A model generated the notes under the pieces. That model had not been told where the DNA came from, did not search any database, and was given only the letters and a program-made list of their open reading frames with translations. This document shows, piece by piece, positions 41,135 through 49,789 of a stretch of DNA of 64,000 nt. The position numbers were made by a program, and so were the translations under genes. This stretch comes from Actinomyces faecalis (GTDB lineage: Bacteria; Actinomycetota; Actinomycetes; Actinomycetales; Actinomycetaceae). The first letter of the stretch is position 1; every line of letters starts with the position of its first letter. The stretch covers positions 1,984,001 through 2,048,000 of the forward strand of contig NZ_CP063418.1 of NCBI RefSeq assembly GCF_013184985.2, written 5' to 3'.

Positions 41135-42280
41135 TCACAGGCTCATGTCGACGACGGCGCGACCCTGAATCTCGCGGTTGCGCAGCGCCTCGTAGCCAGT
41201 GCCAGCCTCCTCGAGCGGGAAGCGACGGGAGACGACGTCCTTGTAGTTGATGATGCCGCGCGCAGCCAGGTCGACCACTGCCGGCAGGTCCTGGCGGGTG
41301 CGCGCACCGTAGGAGCCAAGGATCGACTGGGAGCGACGCACGGTGCGGTTGATCTCGACCTCAGCGGTCTGCACACCGGCACCCAGGCCGATCGGGACCA
41401 TACGGCCACCGTCGGACAGAACATCCAGAGCGGTCTTCCAGGTTGCCGGGATACCCAGGGCCTCGAAAGCCACGTCCACACCCTTGCCGCCGGTGAGCTT
41501 GAAGACCTCTTCGCGGGCATCCTGGGTGACGGAGTTAACCACAGCGGTAGCACCGTAGCTGAACATCGGGGCCAGCTTCTCGTCGGAGACGTCGATGGCG
41601 ATGACCTGGGAGGCACCCATGGCGGAGGCGATCTGGACGATGTTGGTGCCCACACCACCGGTGGCGACGACGGCGACGGTCTCACCGAAGCGCAGGTCGG
41701 CACCGCGGCGCACGGCGCCGTAGCCGGTCATCGCAGCGCAGCCGAGGATGGCGGCGGGAACAAGGTCAATGGACTCCGGCGCCGGGGCGACAGCGGTGGC
41801 AGGAACGACGGCGTACTCAGCCAGGCCACCCATGGAGTACATGAAGATGGGCTCGCCGTCGAGGCTGGACAGGCGGGTGGTGCCGTCGTAGAGCAGGCCC
41901 TTGAGACGGTTGAGGTCGAAGAAGGGGCCGCACAGCTCGTCGTGGCCGGAGGCGCATGCGTCGCACTGACCGCAGGGCATAAGGAATCCGCCGGCGACGT
42001 TCTGGCCAACCTCGAGTCCGGTGTGCTCGTTACCGGGGCCGATCTCGACGATCGTACCGGTGACTTCGTGGCCCAGGACGGCAGGCAGGGGGAAGGCGAT
42101 GGCTCCGCCGATCACGTGCAGGTCGGAGTGGCACAGGCCGCAGGCCGCGACCTTAATGAGGACCTCGCCGTTCTTGGGGCGGGGGGTGCGGATCGTCTCA
42201 ACCTCAAGACCCTTCGCATGGTCGCGCAGTACCGCGGCACGCATCGTCTCGGGGATCTGGACTGCTTCGTTGCTCGTCAT
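41135..42280 (-). CDS. Zinc-dependent alcohol dehydrogenase (MDR family)
   Basis: The 381-residue enzyme has the catalytic zinc site (CGLCHSDLHVIGG with Cys, then GHEVTGTIVEIG with His/Glu), the structural zinc Cys cluster (CGQCDACASGHDELC) and the NAD-binding GTG-like motif VVATGGVGTNIVQIASAMGA. It belongs to the class I/III-like medium-chain family. Its position, divergent from an inositol porter and within the iol island, suggests a polyol or aldehyde substrate linked to inositol or a related sugar alcohol. Start ATG 42280. Confidence 0.88.
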   Translation of the reverse strand: MTSNEAVQIPETMRAAVLRDHAKGLEVETIRTPRPKNGEVLIKVAACGLCHSDLHVIGGAIAFPLPAVLGHEVTGTIVEIGPGNEHTGLEVGQNVAGGFLMPCGQCDACASGHDELCGPFFDLNRLKGLLYDGTTRLSSLDGEPIFMYSMGGLAEYAVVPATAVAPAPESIDLVPAAILGCAAMTGYGAVRRGADLRFGETVAVVATGGVGTNIVQIASAMGASQVIAIDVSDEKLAPMFSYGATAVVNSVTQDAREEVFKLTGGKGVDVAFEALGIPATWKTALDVLSDGGRMVPIGLGAGVQTAEVEINRTVRRSQSILGSYGARTRQDLPAVVDLAARGIINYKDVVSRRFPLEEAGTGYEALRNREIQGRAVVDMSL

Positions 42281-42595
42281 GGTTCAGTCTCTCTCGGCTG
42301 GGCGGTTGGGGCGCTTGCGCGTCCCCGTTCGTTGGCAACAGTACCCCACCAACACATCTTTGTCAGGACATAAATGCGCTCCCACCACCGCCCCACCCCT
42401 CCTCCCCCCATGCAAGCTGCGAAAATCCAACGAAAACCAACCTTTCGCTCCATTGCGCCAATTAACGCGCTCCAACTTGTACTGTCAAAACACTTGACAG
42501 AACGCATTCACGCGCATGAACATGCTCTACGGCACACCGACGTGCTCCCAGTACCGGCGGTCGCAGCGGCCCCCGGCAACGGAAGGACTGACTAC
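42281..42595. promoter_or_regulatory. Divergent regulatory region with three palindromic elements
   Basis: Between the alcohol dehydrogenase and the second porter are: TTTGTCAGGACATA (42359-42372; its minus strand TGTCCTGACA fits the IolR consensus), CTGTCAA-aacac-TTGACAG (42482-42500, perfect 7-bp arms, overlapping a TTGACA -35), and TTCACGCGCATGAA (42507-42520, one mismatch from the perfect palindrome at 47609-47622). A GCGAAA...TTTCGC inverted pair spans about 42418-42447. The region probably binds more than one regulator. Confidence 0.6.
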
Positions 42596-44242
42596 ATGAC
42601 ACCCCCGTCTCCCAGATCGTCTACCGGACCCACACGCGCCGAGCTAGATCAGCTCGTCAAGGACACACCGCCATCAGGTAAGCGCCGTTCAGTCGGCTTC
42701 GTCGCCCTGGTCGCCACCCTCGGATCCCTCCTCTTCGGCTACGACACCGGCGTCATCTCCGGCGCCCTGCCCTACATGCACCTGCCCGGAGGCGCCGGCG
42801 GTCTGCACCTCAACTCCCTTGAAGAAGGCCTCGTCGGCGGTATCCTCCTGCTGGGCTGCGCAGCCGGTGCGTTCTACGGCGGTCGCCTGTCCGACATGTA
42901 CGGCCGTCGCCACAACATCCTCCTGCTCGCCGTCGTCTTCCTCGTGGGCGCTCTGGCCTGCGCCTTCTCCCCCAACATCTGCGTCCTCTACCCCTCCCGC
43001 TTCATCCTGGGTCTGGCAGTTGGTGGCGCTAGCGCCACCGTCCCCGTCTACCTCGCGGAGACCGCTCCCAAGTCCATCCGTGGAACCCTGGTGGGTATCG
43101 ACCAGCTCATGATCGTGACCGGTCAGTTCCTGGCCTTCGCCCTCAACGCGCTGATCGCCAACATGAAGGGCGGCCCTGAAGCCACCATCGAGTCCATCAA
43201 GGCCGGCACAACCGTGACTGTCGACGGCGTCTCGCAGGCCATCGAGGCCGGCCAGACCTACTCGTGGGACATCCTCAAGCACGTCCAGGACTCCGCAGAC
43301 ATGGTCGTCGCCTCCGGTAACGGTGACACCTGGCGCTACATGCTCGTCATCTGCTCGATCCCCGCCGTCGCCCTGTGGATGGGGATGCGCGCCATGCCCG
43401 AGTCCTCCCGCTGGCACGCCGCCAACCGCCGCTACATCGAGGCCATCGCCGAGCTCCAGCGCGTGCGCAAGCCCTCCGACGACGTCGCCGGCGAAATCGA
43501 CGAGATGATCGAGGTCAACCGCCTGGAGGCCTCCGCCGAGCACTGGAACCTGCGCCGCTGCTTCCAGACACGCTGGACCCGCCGCATCCTCGTCATCGGC
43601 GTCATGGTGGGCATCTTCAACCAGACCACCGGCGTGAACACGATGATGTACTACGCCCCCAAGGTCCTCCAGACCGCTGGCTTCGGCACGCAGGCCGCCA
43701 TCACCCTCAACGTGCTCACCGGTCTGGCCTCCGTCATCGGCTCCGCCTGCGGTCTGTGGCTGCTGGCCCGCTTCTCCCGCCGCGGGGTGCTGCTGGGCGG
43801 CACGATCGGCCTGACCATCATGCTGTGGGTCATGACTGCCGTGTTCCTCTTCGGCATCAACCCCCACCTGGACGCCGACGGCAACGTCCTGTCCTCCATG
43901 CCCCAGATGGTCCCCTACCTGGTGATCGTCGTCATCGTCGTCTACATGCTCTTCATGCAGGCCGGTAACGCACCTGCCACCTGGGTTCTCATGGGTGAGC
44001 TCTTCCCCGCCCGTATGCGTGGAGCAGCGATGGGCTTCGCGGTGCTGTGCCTGTGGGTTGTCAACGCCATCATCACCTTCCTCTTCCCCGTCATGATGTC
44101 CAGCCTGGGTCCGGTAGTCACCTACCTGATCTTCGCGATCATCAACGTCGTCGCCGTGACCTACATGTGGCGCAAGGTCCCGGAGACGAAGTACTCCTCG
44201 CTTGAGGAGCTTGAGGAGGAGTTCCAGAAGCGCTACGCCTGA
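42596..44242 (+). CDS. MFS sugar porter (IolT-like), paralog 2
   Basis: The 548-residue porter is closely related to the one at 37941: DTPPSGKRRSVGFVALVATLGSLLFGYDTGVISGALPYM at the start, GGRLSDMYGRRHN, GLAVGGASATVPVYLAETAPKSIRG, MPESSRW and PETKYSSLEELEEEF at the end. ATG 42596 is preceded by GGAAGG and is preferred over the open frame reaching 42374, which runs across the operator region. The LacI gene follows after a terminator, suggesting a local regulator-porter pair. Confidence 0.9.
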   Translation: MTPPSPRSSTGPTRAELDQLVKDTPPSGKRRSVGFVALVATLGSLLFGYDTGVISGALPYMHLPGGAGGLHLNSLEEGLVGGILLLGCAAGAFYGGRLSDMYGRRHNILLLAVVFLVGALACAFSPNICVLYPSRFILGLAVGGASATVPVYLAETAPKSIRGTLVGIDQLMIVTGQFLAFALNALIANMKGGPEATIESIKAGTTVTVDGVSQAIEAGQTYSWDILKHVQDSADMVVASGNGDTWRYMLVICSIPAVALWMGMRAMPESSRWHAANRRYIEAIAELQRVRKPSDDVAGEIDEMIEVNRLEASAEHWNLRRCFQTRWTRRILVIGVMVGIFNQTTGVNTMMYYAPKVLQTAGFGTQAAITLNVLTGLASVIGSACGLWLLARFSRRGVLLGGTIGLTIMLWVMTAVFLFGINPHLDADGNVLSSMPQMVPYLVIVVIVVYMLFMQAGNAPATWVLMGELFPARMRGAAMGFAVLCLWVVNAIITFLFPVMMSSLGPVVTYLIFAIINVVAVTYMWRKVPETKYSSLEELEEEFQKRYA

Positions 44243-44277
44243 CACAGCGCAGCCCTCCCTTCTTCCCCTCATCACAG

Positions 44278-44328
44278 CGTCCCCTGCCCTGTCCCCGCCG
44301 TTCGCGGCAACGGACACGGCAGGGGACG
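44278..44328 (+). terminator. Stem-loop after porter 2
   Basis: CGTCCCCTGCC (44278-44288) pairs with GGCAGGGGACG (44318-44328), with inner CCGTT/AACGG pairing. It lies 36 bases after the porter stop. Confidence 0.75.
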
Positions 44329-44468
44329 CCGCATGTCTACCGGTCGTCACGACCAGGCGCACAGCCTCCCGCGACAGCATCGCGACCGTCGCATGATCCG
44401 CCCGTCACCTTGCTAGGGTGAGGCTCTCAGGTGAGCGATCCTGATGTTCTGACAGTGAAAGGAGCGCG

Positions 44469-45554
44469 ATGGCGTCTCGTGGCTCGGGCATCACTCAGTC
44501 CGATATCGCTGAGGCCGCCGGTGTCTCGCGCAGCCTGGTCTCCCTGGCTCTGTCAGGTTCACCCAAAGTCGCCGAGAATACTCGAGCCCAGATCCAAGCC
44601 GTCGCCTGTTCGCTCGGCTATCGGGTTAACGCCTCAGCCTCCGCGTTGGCTCGACGTCGCTCCACCACAATCGGTTTGATCCTGCCCAACCTGCGCAATG
44701 CCTTCTTCGAGAAAGTGGCACGCTGCCTTGATGACGCCGCCGCGCAAGAGGGCCTCAATGTCTTCGTGGCTGTGGGCGCCGAGAACCAGGATCGTCTGGA
44801 GCGCGCCATCGACTCACTCCTCGGCGTGCGAGTCCTCGGCCTCGTTCTCGTCTCCCCTTCTTTGACCGCCTCACAGCTACGCGAGATCGGCCAGGAGACG
44901 CCTACCTCTCTCATCGGGCAGCAATGTCCCGGCGGGTATGTCGACGCCGTCCATATCGATGAGGCAGCAGCCGCCCGTGAGGTCGTCTCCCATCTCATCT
45001 CCCGCGGAGCCACCTCCCTGGCCTATATCGCCCCGCGCATTGTCGACGACGCCTCCCGCGAGCTTCGTCAGGACGCGCTCGCCCAGGCAGCGCGTGATGC
45101 AGGAATCTCGATGACGACGTGGGAGGGCGACGGCAATGGTGCTGGCGGGGCCATCCGCGAGCTTCTGAGCGTCGACGACGGCGTGCTCGGCCTAGTCGCT
45201 CACAACGACATGCTGGCGATCGACGCCGTCGCTGTGCTGCGTGACCGCCGTTCAGCCGGCCAGGGGCGTCACCCCAGCCCGGTGCTTCTCGTCTCCTACG
45301 ACAACACCTATCTTGCGCGGCGCTCGGAGTTTGATCTCACCAGCCTGGCCCAACCTGAAAGCGACCTCGCCCATGAGGCGATTGCCCTGCTCTTACGCCG
45401 GGCAGCGCACAGGGCCAGCAGCACTCCCCTACCAGGTGAGGAAGTCCTGCTGGCCCCGCAGCTCATCGTGCGCTCGTCGACGTACCTCTCCTCGCGTAGT
45501 GGATCAGGCCGTCCCGGTCACGGTCCCGATCCCACAACCTCGATCAGGCGGTAA
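44469..45554 (+). CDS. LacI family transcriptional regulator (iol island, second)
   Basis: The 361-residue regulator has the HTH (TQSDIAEAAGVSRSLVSLALSGSPKVAENTRAQI), a hinge (YRVNASASALARRRSTTIGLILP) and a sensor domain with VLGLVAHNDMLAIDAVAV and VSYDNTYLARRSEFDLTSLAQ. It is a paralog of the regulator at 35353. AAAGGAG precedes ATG 44469. A near match to the IolR-like element (TGTTCTGACA, 44445-44454) lies just before it. Its last 11 bases overlap the convergent TIM-barrel gene. The likely targets are the palindromes at 42507 and 47609. Confidence 0.92.
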   Translation: MASRGSGITQSDIAEAAGVSRSLVSLALSGSPKVAENTRAQIQAVACSLGYRVNASASALARRRSTTIGLILPNLRNAFFEKVARCLDDAAAQEGLNVFVAVGAENQDRLERAIDSLLGVRVLGLVLVSPSLTASQLREIGQETPTSLIGQQCPGGYVDAVHIDEAAAAREVVSHLISRGATSLAYIAPRIVDDASRELRQDALAQAARDAGISMTTWEGDGNGAGGAIRELLSVDDGVLGLVAHNDMLAIDAVAVLRDRRSAGQGRHPSPVLLVSYDNTYLARRSEFDLTSLAQPESDLAHEAIALLLRRAAHRASSTPLPGEEVLLAPQLIVRSSTYLSSRSGSGRPGHGPDPTTSIRR

Positions 45555-46407
45555 GAATCCGCATGTGGTTCAGCAAGGTCTGGGCCACGAGGTGGAAGTC
45601 CAGCTCCGCTGACTTGGGGTGGAAGATCTCCGAGCAGTACCAGCCGTCGTATCCGGTCGCCTTAACGGCGTCGACCCACTCCTGCAGCGGAATGGAGCCG
45701 CCGCCAGTCCACACGTTGCGGCTCACCCCCTGATCGGGGACCTCGCCGTCCGGCACCGGCACACCATCACAGACGTGCACGGCACTGATGAGGTCCTTAT
45801 CGAGCTTCGCGACGTCTTCCGGAGTGGAGCCGGTGACCCAGAAGTGCCAGAAGTCGACGACGATCTTGGCGTTGGGCCGGTTGATGCGTTCCAGGATCTC
45901 CAGGGCCTGGTCGAGGTGGTGGACGGGGGCCCAGCCCAGAGGCTCAAGGAAGAGGTCGAGACCGTGGTCCGCGGCAATGTCTGCGGCCAGGGCCACGTTA
46001 GCGGCGGTTCCTTCAATGACCTCCTGGTCTGAGCGTCCGAGCAGGCCACGGAAACGCGGGTCATCATCAGCCAGCTTGCCCGCCCTGAAATCCTGGACGA
46101 CGCGAACATCGACGGGTCCGGTGCACATCTGCATCGCCGGCGCCCCCAGGATCTCTCCCACGGTGGCGAGCTTCTCAGCCTCGGCACGGAAAGCCTCGGG
46201 TTCTGCTTCCTGCAGGGCGCCGATGCCGGAGACCTCAATGCCTTCCAGGTGCGGCAGGAGGGACTCGGGCGTGTAGCCGGCGTCGAGATAGCGCCAGAGC
46301 TTTGGGCTCTGCAGCTCGATTCCTTCAAATCCCACGTCCTTGGCAACAGCGATGTCGTTGAGGGCGGTGCCGTGGAAGGTGGAGGTGACGTTCATCGACA
46401 GCTTCAT
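45544..46407 (-). CDS. IolI-like sugar phosphate isomerase/epimerase (TIM barrel)
   Basis: The 287-residue xylose-isomerase-like TIM barrel begins KLSMNVTSTFHGTALNDIAVAKDVGFEGIEL, like Bacillus IolI (2-keto-myo-inositol isomerase). Metal ligands are likely Glu in LFLEPLGW, Asp/His in VVDFWHFWVTGS, His in ISAVHVCD and Glu in WYCSEIFHP. ATG 46407 has CAGGAG at good spacing. It lies downstream of the dehydrogenase at 46522 on the same strand, 114 bases away, and probably forms one unit with it: oxidation to an inosose, then isomerisation (inference). Confidence 0.85.
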   Translation of the reverse strand: MKLSMNVTSTFHGTALNDIAVAKDVGFEGIELQSPKLWRYLDAGYTPESLLPHLEGIEVSGIGALQEAEPEAFRAEAEKLATVGEILGAPAMQMCTGPVDVRVVQDFRAGKLADDDPRFRGLLGRSDQEVIEGTAANVALAADIAADHGLDLFLEPLGWAPVHHLDQALEILERINRPNAKIVVDFWHFWVTGSTPEDVAKLDKDLISAVHVCDGVPVPDGEVPDQGVSRNVWTGGGSIPLQEWVDAVKATGYDGWYCSEIFHPKSAELDFHLVAQTLLNHMRILTA

Positions 46408-46521
46408 GGTGATCTCCTGTGATCGTGTTGGGGGCAATGGGACGGTGTGGGATGCGTGCTGCCGTCTTCACGGCATGGACGATGCTGTGGCCAACGCGGC
46501 CTGAGCAGCGCTCCCGGGGCG

Positions 46522-47523
46522 CTACAGCCCTGGGTCGATTGCGACCGGACGGCCTTCCTTCAGCGAGCGGGTTGCCGCCTCCGCGATGACCTGGGCACGC
46601 AAACCGTCTTCGAGCGGAGCGGGGACTGGCGTGCCGTCCTCCAGTGCCTGGACAAAGGCGTCGAGGCAGGAGCGGTAGGTGTGGCGTACGCGTTCAAACC
46701 ATCCGGCATCCAAGCCGTTGGTCCGCATTTCGCCTGGTCCGTAGTGGTTGACGAAGCCGGTGCGACGGCGTGCTGCTTCCACCATCCGCTCCGAACCGCC
46801 GACCTCAATGCGCTCGTCGTAGCCGTAGCCGATGCGGCGCTGGGAGTCGATCTGGACGAGGGCGCCGTTGGACATGCGCAGCACGGCAACGGAGGTGTCG
46901 ACGTCCCCGATGTCGGCCACTGCGGAGTCAACCATGGCGGAGCCGGCGACGAATACGTCCACCGGTTCCAGGCCAGTGATCCAGCGGGCGAGATCGAAGA
47001 AGTGGATCGTCTGGTCACGCATCTGACCGCCGGAGACTTCGAGATAGGACAGCGGCGGCAGGTTTGGACCGCGGCTGGACATGGAGACGAGCTCGACGGT
47101 GCCGACCTCACCCGATTCCACCGCCTCACGTAGAGCGGCATAGGCCGGGTCGTAGCGACGGTTGAAGTCCATCATCACTGGCACACCACTGGCCTGAGCT
47201 GCTGCGGCGGCTTCACGCGCGACATCGAGGGAGAGGTCGATGGGCTTCTCGCAGAACACCGCTTTGCCAGCCTGTACCGCGCGGGTGAGCAGATCGGCGT
47301 GCGTGTGGGTGGACGAGGCGATGAGGACGGCGTCGATGGAGTCGTCTGCGAAAACTTCCTCCACGCTTGAGGTGGCACGAGCACCGTGGCGGCCTGCCAG
47401 CTCTGCGGCGCGGACGGTGTCGACGTCGAAGACCGTGGCGAAGGCGATGTCCGGGTGGGCGGCGAGATTCTCAGCGTGGACGTGGCCGATGAACCCGGCT
47501 CCAAGAAGAGCGAAGGTCTGCAT
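46522..47523 (-). CDS. Inositol 2-dehydrogenase, Gfo/Idh/MocA family
   Basis: The 333-residue enzyme has the dinucleotide site FALLGAGFIGHVHAENLA, the EKP motif (AVFCEKPIDLSLD), MDFNRRYDPAYAALREAVESGEVGTVEL and the catalytic block GGQMRDQTIHFFDLARWITG. This matches the actinobacterial inositol 2-dehydrogenases. It is one of three family members in the window and is distinct from the Bacillus-type IolG at 50751. A perfect palindrome lies about 86-99 bases upstream of its ATG 47523. Confidence 0.9.
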   Translation of the reverse strand: MQTFALLGAGFIGHVHAENLAAHPDIAFATVFDVDTVRAAELAGRHGARATSSVEEVFADDSIDAVLIASSTHTHADLLTRAVQAGKAVFCEKPIDLSLDVAREAAAAAQASGVPVMMDFNRRYDPAYAALREAVESGEVGTVELVSMSSRGPNLPPLSYLEVSGGQMRDQTIHFFDLARWITGLEPVDVFVAGSAMVDSAVADIGDVDTSVAVLRMSNGALVQIDSQRRIGYGYDERIEVGGSERMVEAARRRTGFVNHYGPGEMRTNGLDAGWFERVRHTYRSCLDAFVQALEDGTPVPAPLEDGLRAQVIAEAATRSLKEGRPVAIDPGL

Positions 47524-47608
47524 GGGGGTCCTTCCGGGAGCGGAGCGTCAGTGCTCCAGACGATGGTTGGGACTGGATCGACATCTACAGTGATGCCGAT
47601 TCCTCGAT

Positions 47609-47622
47609 TTCACGCGCGTGAA
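47609..47622. promoter_or_regulatory. Perfect 14-bp palindrome TTCACGCGCGTGAA (LacI-type operator candidate)
   Basis: It lies upstream of the inositol dehydrogenase. A one-mismatch copy is at 42507-42520 upstream of porter 2, and a related ACGCGCGT core is at 36592-36605. The central CG is typical of LacI-family operators; two LacI genes are in the island. Confidence 0.6.
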
Positions 47623-47728
47623 TTGATGGGTTCCATCATGCTCCCGCCACCATGTCGTGTCAAGTCCCGCCCCCCCACCGTCCTTGTGGCAGTGATGCTG
47701 GCCGAGGCTGACGACGTGCTCGCGCTAA

Positions 47729-47835
47729 GACGGCGTGGCCCCACTCATGGGGGCGTGACACCCCCGCCCTTGTGTCTGATCGGTTGTGACGGCGTGGCCC
47801 CACTCATGGGGGCGTGCCTTGCGCATGGGGGCGTG
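47729..47835. repeat. Direct repeat of 29 nt plus a partial third copy
   Basis: A 29-nt unit from GACGGCGTGGCC to GGGGGCGTG occurs identically at 47729-47757 and 47788-47816; GCGCATGGGGGCGTG (47821-47835) is a partial copy, and inverted CACGCCCCC copies follow (about 47854-47882). Apart from the palindrome and this repeat, 47524-48020 holds only the terminator below. Confidence 0.8.
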
Positions 47836-47925
47836 CGCTACGGCGCTCCGCAGGCACGCCCCCACACCGCAAACACGCCCCCCATTACCCCAAGCACGCC
47901 GCCGCCCCGCGCCCACCAACGGACG

Positions 47926-47961
47926 ACGGCGCCCCCACCGCACATGCGGCAGGGGCGCCGT
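47926..47961 (-). terminator. Stem-loop after porter 3
   Basis: ACGGCGCCCC (47926-47935) pairs with GGGGCGCCGT (47952-47961), with inner CCGC/GCGG pairing, about 60 bases beyond the minus-strand porter stop. Confidence 0.75.
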
Positions 47962-48020
47962 ATCCGTCTCAGGCAGAGCCTCCAGCAACACTCAGGCGCT
48001 GGAACTGCTCATGCCGTTGA

Positions 48021-49604
48021 TCAGCTGAACTCCTTCTCGAAGCGCGCCTCCAGCTCCTCCAGGGAGTGGTACTTCGTCTCGGGGACGAACTTGATGTAGA
48101 AGATGAGGGACAGGACGTTGAGCAGGCAGAAGATCAGGTAGGTGCCTGCACCACCCAGGTTCTTCATCATGATCGGGAAGACGATCGAGACCAGCGCATT
48201 GCCCACCCACAGCGTCCCCACCGCCAGGCCCATGGCCGTACCACGGATCTTGGACGGGAAGATCTCAGCAACCAGGACCCAGGTGACCGTACCGGACTGC
48301 TTGACGAAGACGAACAGGCAGACGATGACCAGTACGAGGACCGGCGCAAAGGCCGGGGCACCAACAATGTCACCCGAGTCATTCTGGTAGGGCTGGATGA
48401 GGAAGAAGAACACCGCTGCTAGCAGGCCCAGGGAGACCACGATGCCCGCCTCCTGGTAGATACCCACGTGGCGGCGGGCGAAGCGGGTAACCAGCCACAG
48501 GCCGACCGCAGAGCCAATGAAGGAGATACCACCGGAGATGACGTTGAGGCTGATAGCGTCCGTCACCGGGAAGCCGGCGGCTGCAAGCACCTTGGGGGTG
48601 TAGTACATGGCCGTGTTGATACCGGTGACCTGATCTGCCAGGCCCAGGATGATGCCGATGAGCAGCAGGTGACGAGTCCACTTGGTGTTCCAGATCTGGC
48701 CAAGGCCCCACTTCTCCTGGTTGGCTTCCTTGCGGCGGATCTCCAGCATCTCGTCGATCTCGTCAACGATGGAGCCGTCCTTGTCCTCGTTGCGTACGCG
48801 CTTGAGGGCGCCGATGGCCTCGGGGATCTGGAGGTTAGCGACGTACCAGCGCGAGGACTCCGGCATCATGCGGATACCGATCCACAGCGCGATAGCGGGC
48901 AGGGAGGCTAGAACCAGCATGTACTGCCAGGTGTGGCCGTTACCTGCGGTCACCACGGCGCCGTCAGCAACCTGAGCGGCAACCTTGTTGGTGTACTCCA
49001 CCATCTTGCCGTCGATCTCGACGGCGGGGCCACCGTGCATCTGAGCAAGAGCAGCGTTCATGGAGAACGCGAGGAACTGACCGAAAACGATCATCATCTG
49101 ATCCAGGGCAACCAGGGTGCCGCGGATGCGCTTGGGAGCGGTCTCACCGAGGAAGACCGGCACGGTTGCGGATGCGCCACCGACAGCGAAGCCGAGGATG
49201 ATGCGGAAGATGTAGAGCATCCAGATGTTCAGGCTCAGTGCGCAACCCACCGCACCGAAGAAGAAGATGATGGCCAGCAGGGTGATGTTGTGGCGACGGC
49301 CGTACTTGTCCGACAGCTTGCCACCCACCGAGGCACCCAGCGCAGCACCCAGGCAGAGCAGACCACCGATCCAGCCCTCCTCGGCTGCGGTCAGAGCCAG
49401 ACCACCAGCATCCTTGGGCAGGTACATGTAGGGCAGCGCACCGGAGATCACACCGGTGTCGTAACCGAAGAGCAAGGAGCCCAGAGTCGCGACAAGCGCG
49501 ATGAGGCCAAGTGAACGCTTCTTGCCGGAGGGGGGAGTCGTCTCAACGAGCTCCGCCAAGCGCTCGCGCGACAGGTCCGTCGCTGATACAGGGGGGTGTG
49601 ACAC
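48021..49604 (-). CDS. MFS sugar porter (IolT-like), paralog 3
   Basis: The 527-residue porter repeats the pattern of the other two: TTPPSGKKRSLGLIALVATLGSLLFGYDTGVISGALPYM, GGKLSDKYGRRHN, GFAVGGASATVPVFLGETAPKRIRG, MPESSRWYVANLQIPEA and PETKYHSLEELEARFEKEF. Its immediate upstream neighbours (iolH, iolG) make it the likely principal myo-inositol importer. AAAGGAG lies 6-7 nt before ATG 49604. A hairpin separates it from iolH, so it is probably transcribed from its own promoter or by read-through. Confidence 0.9.
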   Translation of the reverse strand: MSHPPVSATDLSRERLAELVETTPPSGKKRSLGLIALVATLGSLLFGYDTGVISGALPYMYLPKDAGGLALTAAEEGWIGGLLCLGAALGASVGGKLSDKYGRRHNITLLAIIFFFGAVGCALSLNIWMLYIFRIILGFAVGGASATVPVFLGETAPKRIRGTLVALDQMMIVFGQFLAFSMNAALAQMHGGPAVEIDGKMVEYTNKVAAQVADGAVVTAGNGHTWQYMLVLASLPAIALWIGIRMMPESSRWYVANLQIPEAIGALKRVRNEDKDGSIVDEIDEMLEIRRKEANQEKWGLGQIWNTKWTRHLLLIGIILGLADQVTGINTAMYYTPKVLAAAGFPVTDAISLNVISGGISFIGSAVGLWLVTRFARRHVGIYQEAGIVVSLGLLAAVFFFLIQPYQNDSGDIVGAPAFAPVLVLVIVCLFVFVKQSGTVTWVLVAEIFPSKIRGTAMGLAVGTLWVGNALVSIVFPIMMKNLGGAGTYLIFCLLNVLSLIFYIKFVPETKYHSLEELEARFEKEFS

Positions 49605-49728
49605 AAGATCTCCTTTGAGAGAGTGACCTAGCGCCTTCGCCAGGTTCGGGATCTGTCAGACCAGAGCATGTGGTCCAACTGGTAGAGGGCGCCCGCAGCA
49701 CGCGCCCCACCGGGTGAGGGAAGAGCAA

Positions 49729-49783
49729 TGGGCCGGCCCGCATCGCACGATCATGCGTGGCGCTGGCGGCGCGGGCCGGCCCA
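49729..49783 (-). terminator. Stem-loop after iolH
   Basis: TGGGCCGGCCCGC (49729-49741) pairs perfectly with 49771-49783. The stem begins 6 bases beyond the iolH stop. Confidence 0.75.
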
Positions 49784-49789
49784 GTGATA

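Noticed and set aside
42374..42595. A 74-codon N-terminal extension of porter 2
   Set aside because: It runs across the promoter and operators. The paralogs begin just before the TPPSGK box, and GGAAGG supports ATG 42596.
47729..47835. A CRISPR array
   Set aside because: There are only two full copies with one 30-base spacing, no further regular units and no cas genes.
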